31,712 nt of DNA, taken from a virus. Under the pieces are notes generated by a model. The model was not told where the DNA came from, searched no databases, and was given only the letters and a program-made list of their open reading frames with translations. Positions 6,407-13,045 of this stretch are shown in pieces (within the stretch, counting starts at the first letter, position 1; each line of letters opens with the position of its first letter). Both the position numbers and the translations under genes were made by a program. The stretch is from positions 1 to 31,712 of the IMG/VR virus record IMGVR_UViG_3300039106_000158; one strand, 5' to 3'.

Positions 6407-6873
6407 GATAATTGACCATTTAAGACAACAAACGTGTCGCATTTATATTCGAAGCTTCCATTCTTTTCGCCTTTCAATCTTAATTGGCGAATCTTTTTAA
6501 ATCGTTCCTTTGAAACATAACCTTTTATATGCGCCGTTGAATGACTTGAATCGACATTTAAAAACAAATAATAATCACATTGTTGTTCGGCGTTGTATAA
6601 TGAAACATTGCATTCGTGATATTCTTTTGGCGTTGCATTGACTTCCATTGTTTTGACTTCAATCTTTGAACCGTCAATCAACAAGTCAAAATTGAAATCG
6701 CCTGAATGAATGACAACCTTGTCTTGTTCCTGGTAATAATCGAAGGCGACAATTTCGCCAATCGCTCCAAGCAAATTTCCTTCGCCTTCTTTAATTGAAT
6801 TTTTTAATTTGTTAAACGAAAACAATTTCTTTGCTCGTTTGATTTGTGATTCTGTAATTTTAATTTTTATCAT
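6403..6873 (-). CDS. PD-(D/E)XK restriction-endonuclease-fold protein
   Basis: 156 aa. An N-terminal helical part is followed by GEGNLLGAIGEIVAFDYYQE (E40 as the helix-1 acid), FDLLIDGSKIEVKT with D63, E72 and K74, then strands around DYYLFLNV and IKGYVSKERF. This is the order of type II restriction-like and PDDEXK nucleases found in phages. Similar proteins are often annotated only as hypothetical. A role in processing phage DNA or degrading host DNA is inferred from the fold. It lies between the primase-helicase and the VRR-NUC gene; a CTAAAC leader element precedes the ATG. Confidence 0.65.
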   Translation of the reverse strand: MIKIKITESQIKRAKKLFSFNKLKNSIKEGEGNLLGAIGEIVAFDYYQEQDKVVIHSGDFNFDLLIDGSKIEVKTMEVNATPKEYHECNVSLYNAEQQCDYYLFLNVDSSHSTAHIKGYVSKERFKKIRQLRLKGEKNGSFEYKCDTFVVLNGQLS

Positions 6874-6883
6874 TTTGTTTAGT

Positions 6884-9286
6884 TTAGTTTACTTGTTTAT
6901 TAATTTCGTCCCAAATATCGCCTTCATTTGTGACCGAATCTTCGTCAATCAATTCAAAGTATCGGCCGCCATGATCACGTTCTTTTCTTAAATCTAATTT
7001 TTTAAATTTAGCATACTCCGAAATCCATTTCAAATATCTTCGCGATTCAAGTTCTTTCCAACCGTTTGTTTCTTGTTGGAACAATTGGATTGAAGCGTTG
7101 TTGTAATGGCGAATGTTTGATTCGATGTGGCCGTCGTTTACGAAGTCAAAGAAATCTTTGCTTGTCGCCTGGATGAATCGTTTCGAATCGGCGTTGATTG
7201 ATATTGATTGTTTCAATCCGTACTTCAAGAACATTTGAAGATTCCGGATCATGTAATTGTCAAATCGTGACCAGTCATCAACCGACCAAGAATCAAATAA
7301 TAAACGACCGTATAATTCAAGCGGTGATTTCTTTGCATTAAAGTATTGAAAGAATTCCAATTCATGGCGTCTTCGGTCGTGACTTGATCCAGCGCCGGCA
7401 ATAACATAATTCGTTGTAATAATTATCTTCGGCGACCTTTCAAATGGAATAAAGATTTCATCTTTGTTTTTTCGGTTGACGGTGATTCCTTCCGATATCA
7501 AAGAAAACAATTGCTCAAAATCAAAATTCTTTTTAACGTCGTCGAACGCCAGGACTTGCGTGTCTAAATTAACGCGCTGATAAACGAAGTCACCTTTTGA
7601 ATTGAAAGCTTTGCCGTCAATCTTTACAATCTTTCTAATATAAGACAAGGCCGTCAACATCAAAGATTTTCCCGAACCACCGTTTGCATTGTCGTCAATT
7701 TCTTGGTCATTGAAAATGATTGCCTTTTGATCGGTTTTATCTTTGAACGTGTGCAATAAATATCCAAGCGTTGATTCAAGCGCGGTTATTCGTTCCGGAT
7801 TTTCGGCCGATACTTTTGAAATTAAATCTTGAAAGTCATTCTTAAATTCATCAACTGGAATGAAGTCACGATCCAAGATTTGATTTTCCCAAATATATCC
7901 TTCGACATCAATATAAGATTGAAGAACGACGGAATTCTTGGTCACCTTTGCGACGCCATTTCGAAACGGAATCAATGAAACATCTTTTGTATCTTGAAGC
8001 ATCTTCAATCCAATTGAATCAATCATGTTCAAATGATTCTCGTTGAATAAATAAACTGACTTTGAACAATAGTTCCAAACTTTAATTTCACCGCGTGACA
8101 TCAAGAATTGAAGAACAAAGTCTTTTATTTGATCGGCCGATGAAAGACGAACTTTATTTTCTTGAACTCGGACAAATGTTGGTTTTTCAGCATTTTCCGG
8201 ATAATACTTATTAAATCCATTCTTGACCAAAAATTCGGCATATTTCAACGGTTCAATTGTAATCGATTCACCGGTCTTTTTTTGTTCAATTATCCAAAAT
8301 ATATCTTCGGAAGTTGAAAGATCCGTTTTGATATCGTCGATGACATCTTCATCAACATTCAATTGCTTTTTAATGTCGCGCAAATTTACGCCTTGTTTCA
8401 ATTTTAATTTTACCTTTTGAACCAAATCGACATTCTCAAAATACTTGATTCCTGGCGATGCTTTTTTGTACGCGCTTTTAATTGTCAATACCAATTCGGA
8501 CAAAGTAAATGATTCGGATATAAAATTGGCTTTTAAATAATATTCGGCCGTATCTTTCGAAATATTGTATTCACAAAAACAAGCAGCCACCTTAAAAATA
8601 TAAGCGTTTCTTGATCCTTCAATAAATGAACAACCGAAATCAAATTTCATTATCCGGTCAATTATCTTGTCTTCATCGGTCAAGATACATGTTGGCGCTT
8701 TTTCAGTGAAGTCGAATCCTTTTTCTTGTTCGATATCGGTATATTCTTGACAAAATTCATTGATGTAAGCTTCTGGATCAAATGATTCAAAACATACCCT
8801 TGAAACGTTGCATGAAGTTTTATCGAAGTAGTCACTTTGTATGTACTTTTCAAACGATTGGAATCTTCGTTTATGTTCGTCCTTGGTTGATTTTGGTATC
8901 TTAATAACGACCTTCAATCCTTTGCCACCTGGCGAAGTGAATACCAAATAAACAAACGGACAATTTTGCAATTTTTGCCGTTCGGCATCCATTGTGACGG
9001 CATCCGGATAATCGTCGAAATCCAAAACGCAAAGTCCTGAATGTTCAACCAATCCGTTGTCGTTTCTTTCGTTGAATGTTCCGTTGAACATAATGGCCAA
9101 TAGTGAATTTTTCAATGCGCGATGTTCTTCGGAATTTTCATCCATTGCCCGAAGTCGTTCAATCTTTTTATTTAAATCGGAATAACCGTTCTTTATTCGT
9201 TCGTAAACATCAAGAATCGTCAAAGTATATGGCGTTTCCTTGGAATTAAATAAACTTTTAAAGACGGAAAGTTTTGGAATGTTCAT
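6884..9286 (-). CDS. Primase-helicase (VirE-N/BT4734-type plus SF3/D5-like helicase)
   Basis: 800 aa, main replication enzyme. Residues 60-185 are a VirE-N/BT4734-like primase-type domain with GLCVLDFDDY (84-93; acidic D89, D91, D92) and SPGGKGLKVVIKI (118-130). Residues about 200-275 look like a PriCT-type helical domain (DRIMKFDFGCSFIEGSRNAY). The C-terminal helicase has Walker A GGSGKS (536-541), Walker B VLAFDDV (578-584), sensor IIITTN (621-626) and arginines at 638-640. It would synthesise primers and unwind DNA. A CTAAAC leader overlaps the stop of the HNH gene just upstream; only 2 bases separate them. No separate phage DNA polymerase gene is seen, so host polymerase is presumably used. 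Confidence 0.85.
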   Translation of the reverse strand: MNIPKLSVFKSLFNSKETPYTLTILDVYERIKNGYSDLNKKIERLRAMDENSEEHRALKNSLLAIMFNGTFNERNDNGLVEHSGLCVLDFDDYPDAVTMDAERQKLQNCPFVYLVFTSPGGKGLKVVIKIPKSTKDEHKRRFQSFEKYIQSDYFDKTSCNVSRVCFESFDPEAYINEFCQEYTDIEQEKGFDFTEKAPTCILTDEDKIIDRIMKFDFGCSFIEGSRNAYIFKVAACFCEYNISKDTAEYYLKANFISESFTLSELVLTIKSAYKKASPGIKYFENVDLVQKVKLKLKQGVNLRDIKKQLNVDEDVIDDIKTDLSTSEDIFWIIEQKKTGESITIEPLKYAEFLVKNGFNKYYPENAEKPTFVRVQENKVRLSSADQIKDFVLQFLMSRGEIKVWNYCSKSVYLFNENHLNMIDSIGLKMLQDTKDVSLIPFRNGVAKVTKNSVVLQSYIDVEGYIWENQILDRDFIPVDEFKNDFQDLISKVSAENPERITALESTLGYLLHTFKDKTDQKAIIFNDQEIDDNANGGSGKSLMLTALSYIRKIVKIDGKAFNSKGDFVYQRVNLDTQVLAFDDVKKNFDFEQLFSLISEGITVNRKNKDEIFIPFERSPKIIITTNYVIAGAGSSHDRRRHELEFFQYFNAKKSPLELYGRLLFDSWSVDDWSRFDNYMIRNLQMFLKYGLKQSISINADSKRFIQATSKDFFDFVNDGHIESNIRHYNNASIQLFQQETNGWKELESRRYLKWISEYAKFKKLDLRKERDHGGRYFELIDEDSVTNEGDIWDEINKQVN

Positions 9287-9288
9287 GT

Positions 9289-9765
9289 TTAGTCAATTAT
9301 TAATGCGTTTTGATATGTTAAATGCGCTTCGTATTCATTTATAAATGTACCCAAATGTTTTCTTTTTCCATTTATTTGAATTTGAACTTGCCATTTTTCT
9401 CTTTTAGTGTGCCAAGATACTCCTTTAAATTGGCTTGAATAATTTTCTTGTTTTTTAAAAGAATTAAATCGATTGCTTACTATTTGTAAATTATCAACTC
9501 TATTATCATTTTTAATATCATTAATATGGTCAACAACTAATTTCATTCCACAACAAACATGTCCCAAAAATGATTCAGCAACAACTTGATGAACCTTTTT
9601 TTGTTTTTTTATTTTGTCCTTAGACAATTCAAAAACATAATACCCTTTATTTAAAGATAATTTTAAAATTTTTTCTTTATTAAACCTTAAAGATTTTATT
9701 CTTCCGATATTACTAACTTGATAAATTCCATTATATCCAATTACATCTTTCCAAATTTCATTCAT
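9289..9765 (-). CDS. NUMOD4-HNH-AP2 homing-type endonuclease
   Basis: 158 aa from the ATG at 9765; a longer frame to 9834 would run into the hairpin leader and adds no domain. Three parts are clear: NUMOD4 (EIWKDVIGYNGIYQVSNIGR, residues 3-22), HNH_3 (VHQVVAESFLG and DHINDIKNDNRVDNLQIVSN, with H59, H80, N82) and an AP2-like DNA-binding domain (FKGVSWHTKREKWQVQIQ, 113-130 and following). This architecture is typical of free-standing homing endonucleases. The gene is visibly more AT-rich and lysine/asparagine-rich than its neighbours, which suggests recent arrival. It sits between the origin region and the primase-helicase. Confidence 0.85.
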   Translation of the reverse strand: MNEIWKDVIGYNGIYQVSNIGRIKSLRFNKEKILKLSLNKGYYVFELSKDKIKKQKKVHQVVAESFLGHVCCGMKLVVDHINDIKNDNRVDNLQIVSNRFNSFKKQENYSSQFKGVSWHTKREKWQVQIQINGKRKHLGTFINEYEAHLTYQNALIID

Positions 9766-9809
9766 AATTATTTTTTTTGTGCATAAAAAAACCCTCATTA
9801 AATCCGTTG

Positions 9810-9870
9810 CGTCTAACTTCAACTTCATTAACAAGGGGTAAACTGCCTTTTGTACTTATAATGTTAGACG
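9810..9870 (-). promoter_or_regulatory. Structured leader of the HNH/primase transcript
   Basis: Perfect 8-base complementary arms (GTTAGACG at 9863-9870 and CGTCTAAC at 9810-9817) with a 45-base loop, placed just downstream of the promoter-like element at 9882-9910. The loop can form a smaller hairpin around AAAGG/CCTTT. It could control translation or stability of the downstream mRNA. No match to a known riboswitch or intron core is evident. Confidence 0.4.
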
Positions 9871-9881
9871 AGTACATATTA

Positions 9882-9910
9882 CAAATATACGTTTTTTTAA
9901 TTAAATACAA
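9882..9910 (-). promoter_or_regulatory. Putative promoter for HNH/primase-helicase
   Basis: On the minus strand TTG (9910-9908), an 18-base spacer and TATATTTG (9889-9882) fit the Bacteroidota TTG-N17-23-TAnnTTTG pattern. It would start transcription near 9876, just before the structured leader, and drive the HNH and primase-helicase genes. Confidence 0.5.
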
Positions 9911-9935
9911 CATAAAAAAAAATATTTATTAATAA

Positions 9936-10205
9936 CGTGACGATAATGTTTGTTTCGCGACGATAAATCTTGTATCGTCACGTTTATCGTCACGGCTAAT
10001 AATCAAACTCACATTGACTTTCCGACCGAGCGTGACGATGTGACGATAAATTTCAAAAAATTTGAGATAAAAAACCACTTTTTCAAATTTAATAGAATCT
10101 CTCATATATTTTGTATCGTCACCGTCACGCTTTGACCTTCTTTTGTGACTGGCGTTGACTTTCAATCCGTGACAATGGATGTTTGTATCGTCACGCATCG
10201 TCACG
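9936..10205. repeat. CGTGACGATA iteron cluster, probable replication origin
   Basis: At least eight copies of the 10-mer CGTGACGATA or one-base variants. Plus-strand copies: 9936-9945, 9956-9965 (CGCG start), 10031-10040 (ends ATG), 10039-10048 (starts TG). Minus-strand copies, read as TATCGTCACG: 9973-9982, 9985-9994, 10114-10123 (ends ACC), 10186-10195, and 10196-10205 (starts C). Next to it (9890-9935) is a run of almost pure A/T, fitting an unwinding element. The cluster starts inside the stop codon region of the DnaA-like gene. Iterons plus AT-rich DNA plus an initiator-like gene are the usual parts of an origin. A 117-codon frame across it is only a by-product of the repeats. Confidence 0.75.
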
Positions 10206-10571
10206 CTTGTAAATGTTTTGACTAATTCGGCGCTTAATTTTGCATAAATCTTGAAAATTCTTTGCGTTTTGAACATCTTCAATCAAATTCCGTTGATCAA
10301 AAAACAAAGTTTTGTCATTGAATTCCTGGAATAAATCTTTTGTATGCAACAAATAAAATTCATCGTTTTGACTTTCAAAAATTTCCGCTTGTTTGATTCC
10401 GTGAATAATGGTCGCATGATGCTTGTCAAAAATTTCAGCAATTTCACGCAAATAATATTTTTGTTTTCTTAAATAGCAATAAAAAAACCACCTTCGATAA
10501 ACTTTTTCCGGACGATTGCAATTTTTTTTCAATTGTTCGTCTTCAATAATTTGTTTGATTCTTTCAATCAT
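10191..10571 (-). CDS. Stand-alone DnaA domain IV-like DNA-binding protein
   Basis: 126 aa. Residues 36-64 (QKYYLREIAEIFDKHHATII, then HGIKQAE) match the DnaA domain IV signature, where G-x-x-H-S-T-V-x-H-A reads here as K-H-H-A-T-I-I-H-G. There is no AAA+ ATPase part, so this is not a full DnaA. The rest is helical (NLIEDVQNAKNFQDLCKIKR). It probably binds the adjacent iterons or a host DnaA-box-like site to start phage replication or to divert host initiation. The last codons (K-R-D-D-A-stop) are themselves made of two tandem iterons, so the gene end and the binding sites are fused. Confidence 0.7.
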   Translation of the reverse strand: MIERIKQIIEDEQLKKNCNRPEKVYRRWFFYCYLRKQKYYLREIAEIFDKHHATIIHGIKQAEIFESQNDEFYLLHTKDLFQEFNDKTLFFDQRNLIEDVQNAKNFQDLCKIKRRISQNIYKRDDA

Positions 10572-10576
10572 GATTT

Positions 10577-10822
10577 TTAATTTAATTGTTTAACTCCGAC
10601 AACCGATTTGAACAAGTCCGAAGTCGTGTCAATCATTCCGGTTGCTTTTAAATAATCAATTTCAACCTTTGCGGAATTAATTATAACGCTGCCAACCATT
10701 GCGATTGATTTCGCCTTTTCAATTTCGTTCTTGATTTGTTCATTGGTCATTTGTTCGTCGTCCAATCGTTCCAGCGCCGCGAACATGTGATCGCGCAAAT
10801 CGCTTAATTTATTTCGTGCCAT
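10577..10822 (-). CDS. Conserved small phage protein
   Basis: 81 aa. Start MARNKLSDLRDHMFAALERL, then EKAKSIAMVGSVIINSAKVE and IDYLKATG. This pattern (S-D-L-R-D-H-x-F-x-x-x-E, A-K-A-I-A-x-x-x-x-x-I-x-x-S-A-K-V-E) is one of the most widespread small protein families in phages and prophages of many phyla, usually in the early replication region. No activity is known to me. Its start overlaps the stop of the upstream HNH gene by 14 bases. Confidence 0.7.
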   Translation of the reverse strand: MARNKLSDLRDHMFAALERLDDEQMTNEQIKNEIEKAKSIAMVGSVIINSAKVEIDYLKATGMIDTTSDLFKSVVGVKQLN

Positions 10823-11438
10823 AATTTTTAATTTTTTTTATTAGTTTATTTTTAGTTTTGATTAAAGTTTTTATTTCGTCCGGATAATTATGCAACCAAT
10901 TTCGTTTCAAATTATCAACTCGCGAAATCATTTCAAGATTTTCAATTTCGCAGTTCATCGGATTCTTGTCACGAAAGACAATAATATGACCTTTCATTAT
11001 TTCACCGTTCTTTTGTTCCCAAACATGGCGTTGCAAAAGTTTCCAATTCGAATCCGATATTTTGATATATTGGTAATAATTATCATTTGTATCTTTTCGC
11101 GCTTCAATTGTTCCAGGTTCTTTCCAATTCGCCGGTCGATTGCCTTTCTTGAACATTGTCTTTTTTACCTTGTCGAAAACATCTTTGGACATTTTTTGTC
11201 CTTTGTTCATTGGAACGTGTCCTTTTGTATATGTTCCATTTGATTTTCGAAACAATGTTGATCCTGGTTGCAATCGTCCCGAACTGGATGTCGATAAATA
11301 GTCATCCGCTTTTTTTAATTTCATCGAGTAAGCTTTATTATAAACTTGCGACATTGTCAATCCGAATTCCTCGGCAATTTCTTTCGTTGGTTTGAAAGGA
11401 TAAATTTCAATAAGGCGTTGAATCATTTCTTGGTTCAT
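10809..11438 (-). CDS. HNH_3-type endonuclease with N-terminal HTH
   Basis: 209 aa. Residues 17-40 form a helix-turn-helix (PTKEIAEEFGLTMSQVYNKA). A basic linker leads to the nuclease half: FKKGNRPANWKEPGTIEARK, then YYQYIKI, LLQRHVWEQKNGEIMKGHII and NCEIENLEMISR. The R-H-x-x-W (H138) and the G-H-I-I...N-x-x-N-C-x-I-x-N-L segments are the HNH_3 signature. Such proteins are common in phage early and packaging regions and may be homing enzymes or act in DNA processing. It overlaps small genes on both sides (ATGA at the start), which suggests it has been in this place for some time, unlike the other HNH gene. Confidence 0.8.
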   Translation of the reverse strand: MNQEMIQRLIEIYPFKPTKEIAEEFGLTMSQVYNKAYSMKLKKADDYLSTSSSGRLQPGSTLFRKSNGTYTKGHVPMNKGQKMSKDVFDKVKKTMFKKGNRPANWKEPGTIEARKDTNDNYYQYIKISDSNWKLLQRHVWEQKNGEIMKGHIIVFRDKNPMNCEIENLEMISRVDNLKRNWLHNYPDEIKTLIKTKNKLIKKIKNYGTK

Positions 11439-11581
11439 AGCGTTTCAACTTTTAAAATTAGTTTTGGCCACATTGACATCAATTGCAGCGCGTGTTCCTT
11501 GTCGTAAGCTTCAAGGATGCGAATTGCGATCCGTTTGTTTCCGCTTTCAAAGTAATTAAATGTTATTTTAAATCTTTTCAT
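11435..11581 (-). CDS. 48-aa hypothetical protein
   Basis: Short gene: ATG at 11581, TGA at 11435 overlapping the ATG of the HNH gene (ATGA), and a 14-base overlap with the upstream 63-aa gene. Sequence begins MKRFKITFNYFESGNKRIAI and continues RILEAYDKEHALQLMS. The alternating strand-helix pattern suggests a small folded domain, similar in style to phage proteins that read as one beta hairpin and a helix. Function unknown. Confidence 0.65.
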   Translation of the reverse strand: MKRFKITFNYFESGNKRIAIRILEAYDKEHALQLMSMWPKLILKVETL

Positions 11582-11759
11582 CTTCAAAAGTTTTATGTTG
11601 ATTAAAATCTTGTTCGTTTAAATAGTCAAGGTAAAGTTGAATATTGAAGCTGCCGCCTTTGTCTTCTTTTACTGATTGATTTCGCCACCACCGAACGCAA
11701 GCCATAACATTCGGACGGATCGGTGTGAATTCGTTTTCTTGTATCTTTTGTGTTTTCAT
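11568..11759 (-). CDS. 63-aa hypothetical protein
   Basis: Starts MKTQKIQENEFTPIRPNVMA, followed by CVRWWRNQSVKEDK and an acidic, aromatic end (LYLDYLNEQDF). No family recognised. Start supported by the GTTTAG-type leader (read as CTAAAC on the coding strand) at 11762-11767. Part of the run of small early genes that follow the early promoter. Confidence 0.6.
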   Translation of the reverse strand: MKTQKIQENEFTPIRPNVMACVRWWRNQSVKEDKGGSFNIQLYLDYLNEQDFNQHKTFEDEKI

Positions 11760-11770
11760 TTGTTTAGTTT

Positions 11771-12094
11771 TTAGTTTTCATTAAAATAATCGTCGTCAAG
11801 TTCTTTACTTTCCAACCATTCATCAATTCCGTAATAAATCAAATCTTCAAGAACAATGTCTTCAATTGCTGATTTCACTTCGCGCATTTCTTGTTGTGTT
11901 GGAAAGTATGGATGACAAACGCCGTTGATATATTGTTCACAATTTTCGGCGTAAACGTCAATTTTTGCCTCGTATTCGTCTTCATTATAATGAACGAATT
12001 CCCAGGTGAAATTCAAGTGAAATTCTATTTTGTCAATTTCGTAATAAAGACAAACGTTGTTTCGGTCGATAAATTCAAGATCTTCAAGATTCAT
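11771..12094 (-). CDS. Acidic 107-aa early protein
   Basis: Very acidic protein (many D and E; C-terminal ELDDDYFNEN), with beta-strand-like N-terminal part (VCLYYEIDKIEFHLNFTWEF) and a central QYINGVCHPYFPTQQEM. No known domain is recognised. Small, strongly acidic early phage proteins are often inhibitors that mimic DNA or bind host enzymes; this is only a general expectation. It is one of the first genes after the early promoter. Confidence 0.6.
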   Translation of the reverse strand: MNLEDLEFIDRNNVCLYYEIDKIEFHLNFTWEFVHYNEDEYEAKIDVYAENCEQYINGVCHPYFPTQQEMREVKSAIEDIVLEDLIYYGIDEWLESKELDDDYFNEN

Positions 12095-12105
12095 TTTTCT
12101 TCGTT

Positions 12106-12243
12106 TTAAAGATTAGTTAAATAACAAAATGTATAAACGGCCACCCAAAACAAAACGAACACAATTGACGTGTTTAAAATGTCTCTATGCTGATCGTTTA
12201 ACGGTGTGAAATAATAAATTAGATTGTTTAGTTTAGTTTTCAT
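12106..12243 (-). CDS. 45-aa single-pass membrane protein
   Basis: ATG at 12243, TAA at 12106. The N-terminal half is polar (MKTKLNNLIYYFTPLNDQHR) and the C-terminal half is one hydrophobic helix (ILNTSIVFVLFWVAVYTFCY). It fills the 150-base gap between two called genes. The order of a soluble N part and a membrane C part fits a small protein acting at the host inner membrane early in infection. Function unknown. Confidence 0.55.
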   Translation of the reverse strand: MKTKLNNLIYYFTPLNDQHRDILNTSIVFVLFWVAVYTFCYLTNL

Positions 12244-12246
12244 AAT

Positions 12247-12450
12247 TTAGTTTTTAAAAAGGTTGAACGCGGTTTCGATTTCTTTTAAGTTTTCGTCATG
12301 GATAAATGTCGCCATTGTTTGAATTATCAAATGTAACTGGTGAGTAGTTAAGGAATTTTCCTTTTGTTGCTTTTCTAAAAAGTCAAGCGTTTCAATAAAG
12401 TTTTTCATTTGTTCAGTTTTGAAAGTTATTAAATAATTTTGCGTTTTCAT
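12247..12450 (-). CDS. 67-aa helical early protein
   Basis: Starts MKTQNYLITFKTEQMKNFIE; two helices (MKNFIETLDFLEKQQKE and HQLHLIIQTMATFIH) follow a short strand. No family recognised. The ATG is preceded by CTAAAC-type elements at 12453-12458 and 12461-12466, the first of which includes the stop of the upstream gene. Size and charge resemble the 64-aa gene before it, but the sequences are not clearly related. Confidence 0.6.
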   Translation of the reverse strand: MKTQNYLITFKTEQMKNFIETLDFLEKQQKENSLTTHQLHLIIQTMATFIHDENLKEIETAFNLFKN

Positions 12451-12454
12451 TTGT

Positions 12455-12649
12455 TTAGTCGTTTAGTTTTAGAAATTTTTCGTAATCGGAAAGCAAGTTT
12501 ATTAAACTTGTTGTTTGTGATTCATTGAATGTCTTACTTAATGTCTTAATAAATTTTTCAGCGTTTTTTTGTCTTATTAATTTTTCAAATGATTCAAGTA
12601 CATTTGCGCCGTTAAATTTTAATTCGTAATTTTTTTCTTGGTTTGTCAT
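12455..12649 (-). CDS. 64-aa first early gene product
   Basis: Starts MTNQEKNYELKFNGANVLES; helical with LIRQKNAEKFIKTLSKTFNE and a C-terminal LLSDYEKFLKL. No family recognised. It is the first gene after the long regulatory region and has a well-matched promoter about 25-55 bases upstream, with a CTAAAC leader element (12653-12658). It is therefore probably expressed first and strongly on infection. Confidence 0.6.
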   Translation of the reverse strand: MTNQEKNYELKFNGANVLESFEKLIRQKNAEKFIKTLSKTFNESQTTSLINLLSDYEKFLKLND

Positions 12650-12672
12650 GTTGTTTAGTTTAAATTATTTTT

Positions 12673-12704
12673 CAAATCTACGGCGGTAATTTTAGATATG
12701 CAAA
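12673..12704 (-). promoter_or_regulatory. Putative early promoter
   Basis: On the minus strand TTTG (12704-12701), a 20-base spacer and TAGATTTG (12680-12673). This is a full match to the Bacteroidota TTTG / TAnnTTTG promoter. Transcription would begin near 12667, leaving a leader of about 18 bases before the ATG at 12649. Confidence 0.65.
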
Positions 12705-12766
12705 TAAATATCAACATTTTTTTTAAATAATGCACTATTAATAATCATTCTAAATAATAATGTAAA

Positions 12767-12821
12767 GGAATACCCTTAATTTATACATGATAAATAAGGG
12801 AATAACCTTAAATATACTTGA
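12767..12821. repeat. Imperfect direct and inverted repeats upstream of the early promoter
   Basis: GGAATACCCTTAATTTATA (start 12767) is repeated with few changes as GGAATAACCTTAAATATA (start 12799), a 32-base step. Inside, CCCTTAATTTAT (12773-12784) and ATAAATAAGGG (12790-12800) form an inverted repeat with one bulge around ACATG. Likely operator sites for a regulator. Confidence 0.5.
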
Positions 12822-12826
12822 CAAAA

Positions 12827-12889
12827 AATGTCTAAAATGTTAGTTATATTAGACATTATGCCATTATTTTAGACATTATGTTAGTTATA
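12827..12889. repeat. TTAGACATTATG operator-like repeats
   Basis: TTAGACATTATG occurs at 12849-12860 and 12869-12880, exactly 20 bases apart. The inverted form AATGTCTAA lies at 12827-12835. ATGTTAGTTATA occurs at 12837-12848 and again at 12878-12889. Three half-sites with helical spacing look like a cooperative binding region for a regulator, placed about 150-180 bases upstream of the early promoter. Confidence 0.55.
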
Positions 12890-12982
12890 ACCAACAAAGT
12901 AAAATAAGAAGGTGCATATACTCGGTAGTTGTTTGCTTTTACCGTTAATTTGTGTCACAATTCTTTAAATAACTGTGACCAC

Positions 12983-13017
12983 TTATGTCGCAAATATAGT
13001 AGATACTTGCGACATAA
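12983..13017. repeat. Perfect 11-bp inverted repeat
   Basis: TTATGTCGCAA (12983-12993) and TTGCGACATAA (13007-13017) are exact reverse complements around a 13-base spacer. The left arm and spacer contain TATATTTG on the minus strand (12998-12991), a -10-type element, but without a good -33 partner. A second pair, GTCACA (12954-12959) and TGTGAC (12974-12979), lies beside it. It may be an operator or, as RNA, a hairpin. Confidence 0.55.
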
Positions 13018-13045
13018 TATGTTACAGGTACCTCAGAATAACTAA

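Noticed and set aside
9766-9880. Possible group I intron or IscB-type guide RNA next to the HNH gene
   Set aside because: The HNH protein has NUMOD4 and AP2 parts, not an IscB layout, and no split gene or intron core (P7 or catalytic pairs) can be seen.
9929-10282. 117-codon minus-strand frame across the iterons
   Set aside because: Its sequence (repeats of R-D-D-x, S-R-D-D-K-R-D-D-T) is made by the iterons themselves, it overlaps the DnaA-like gene, and it has no folded-protein pattern.
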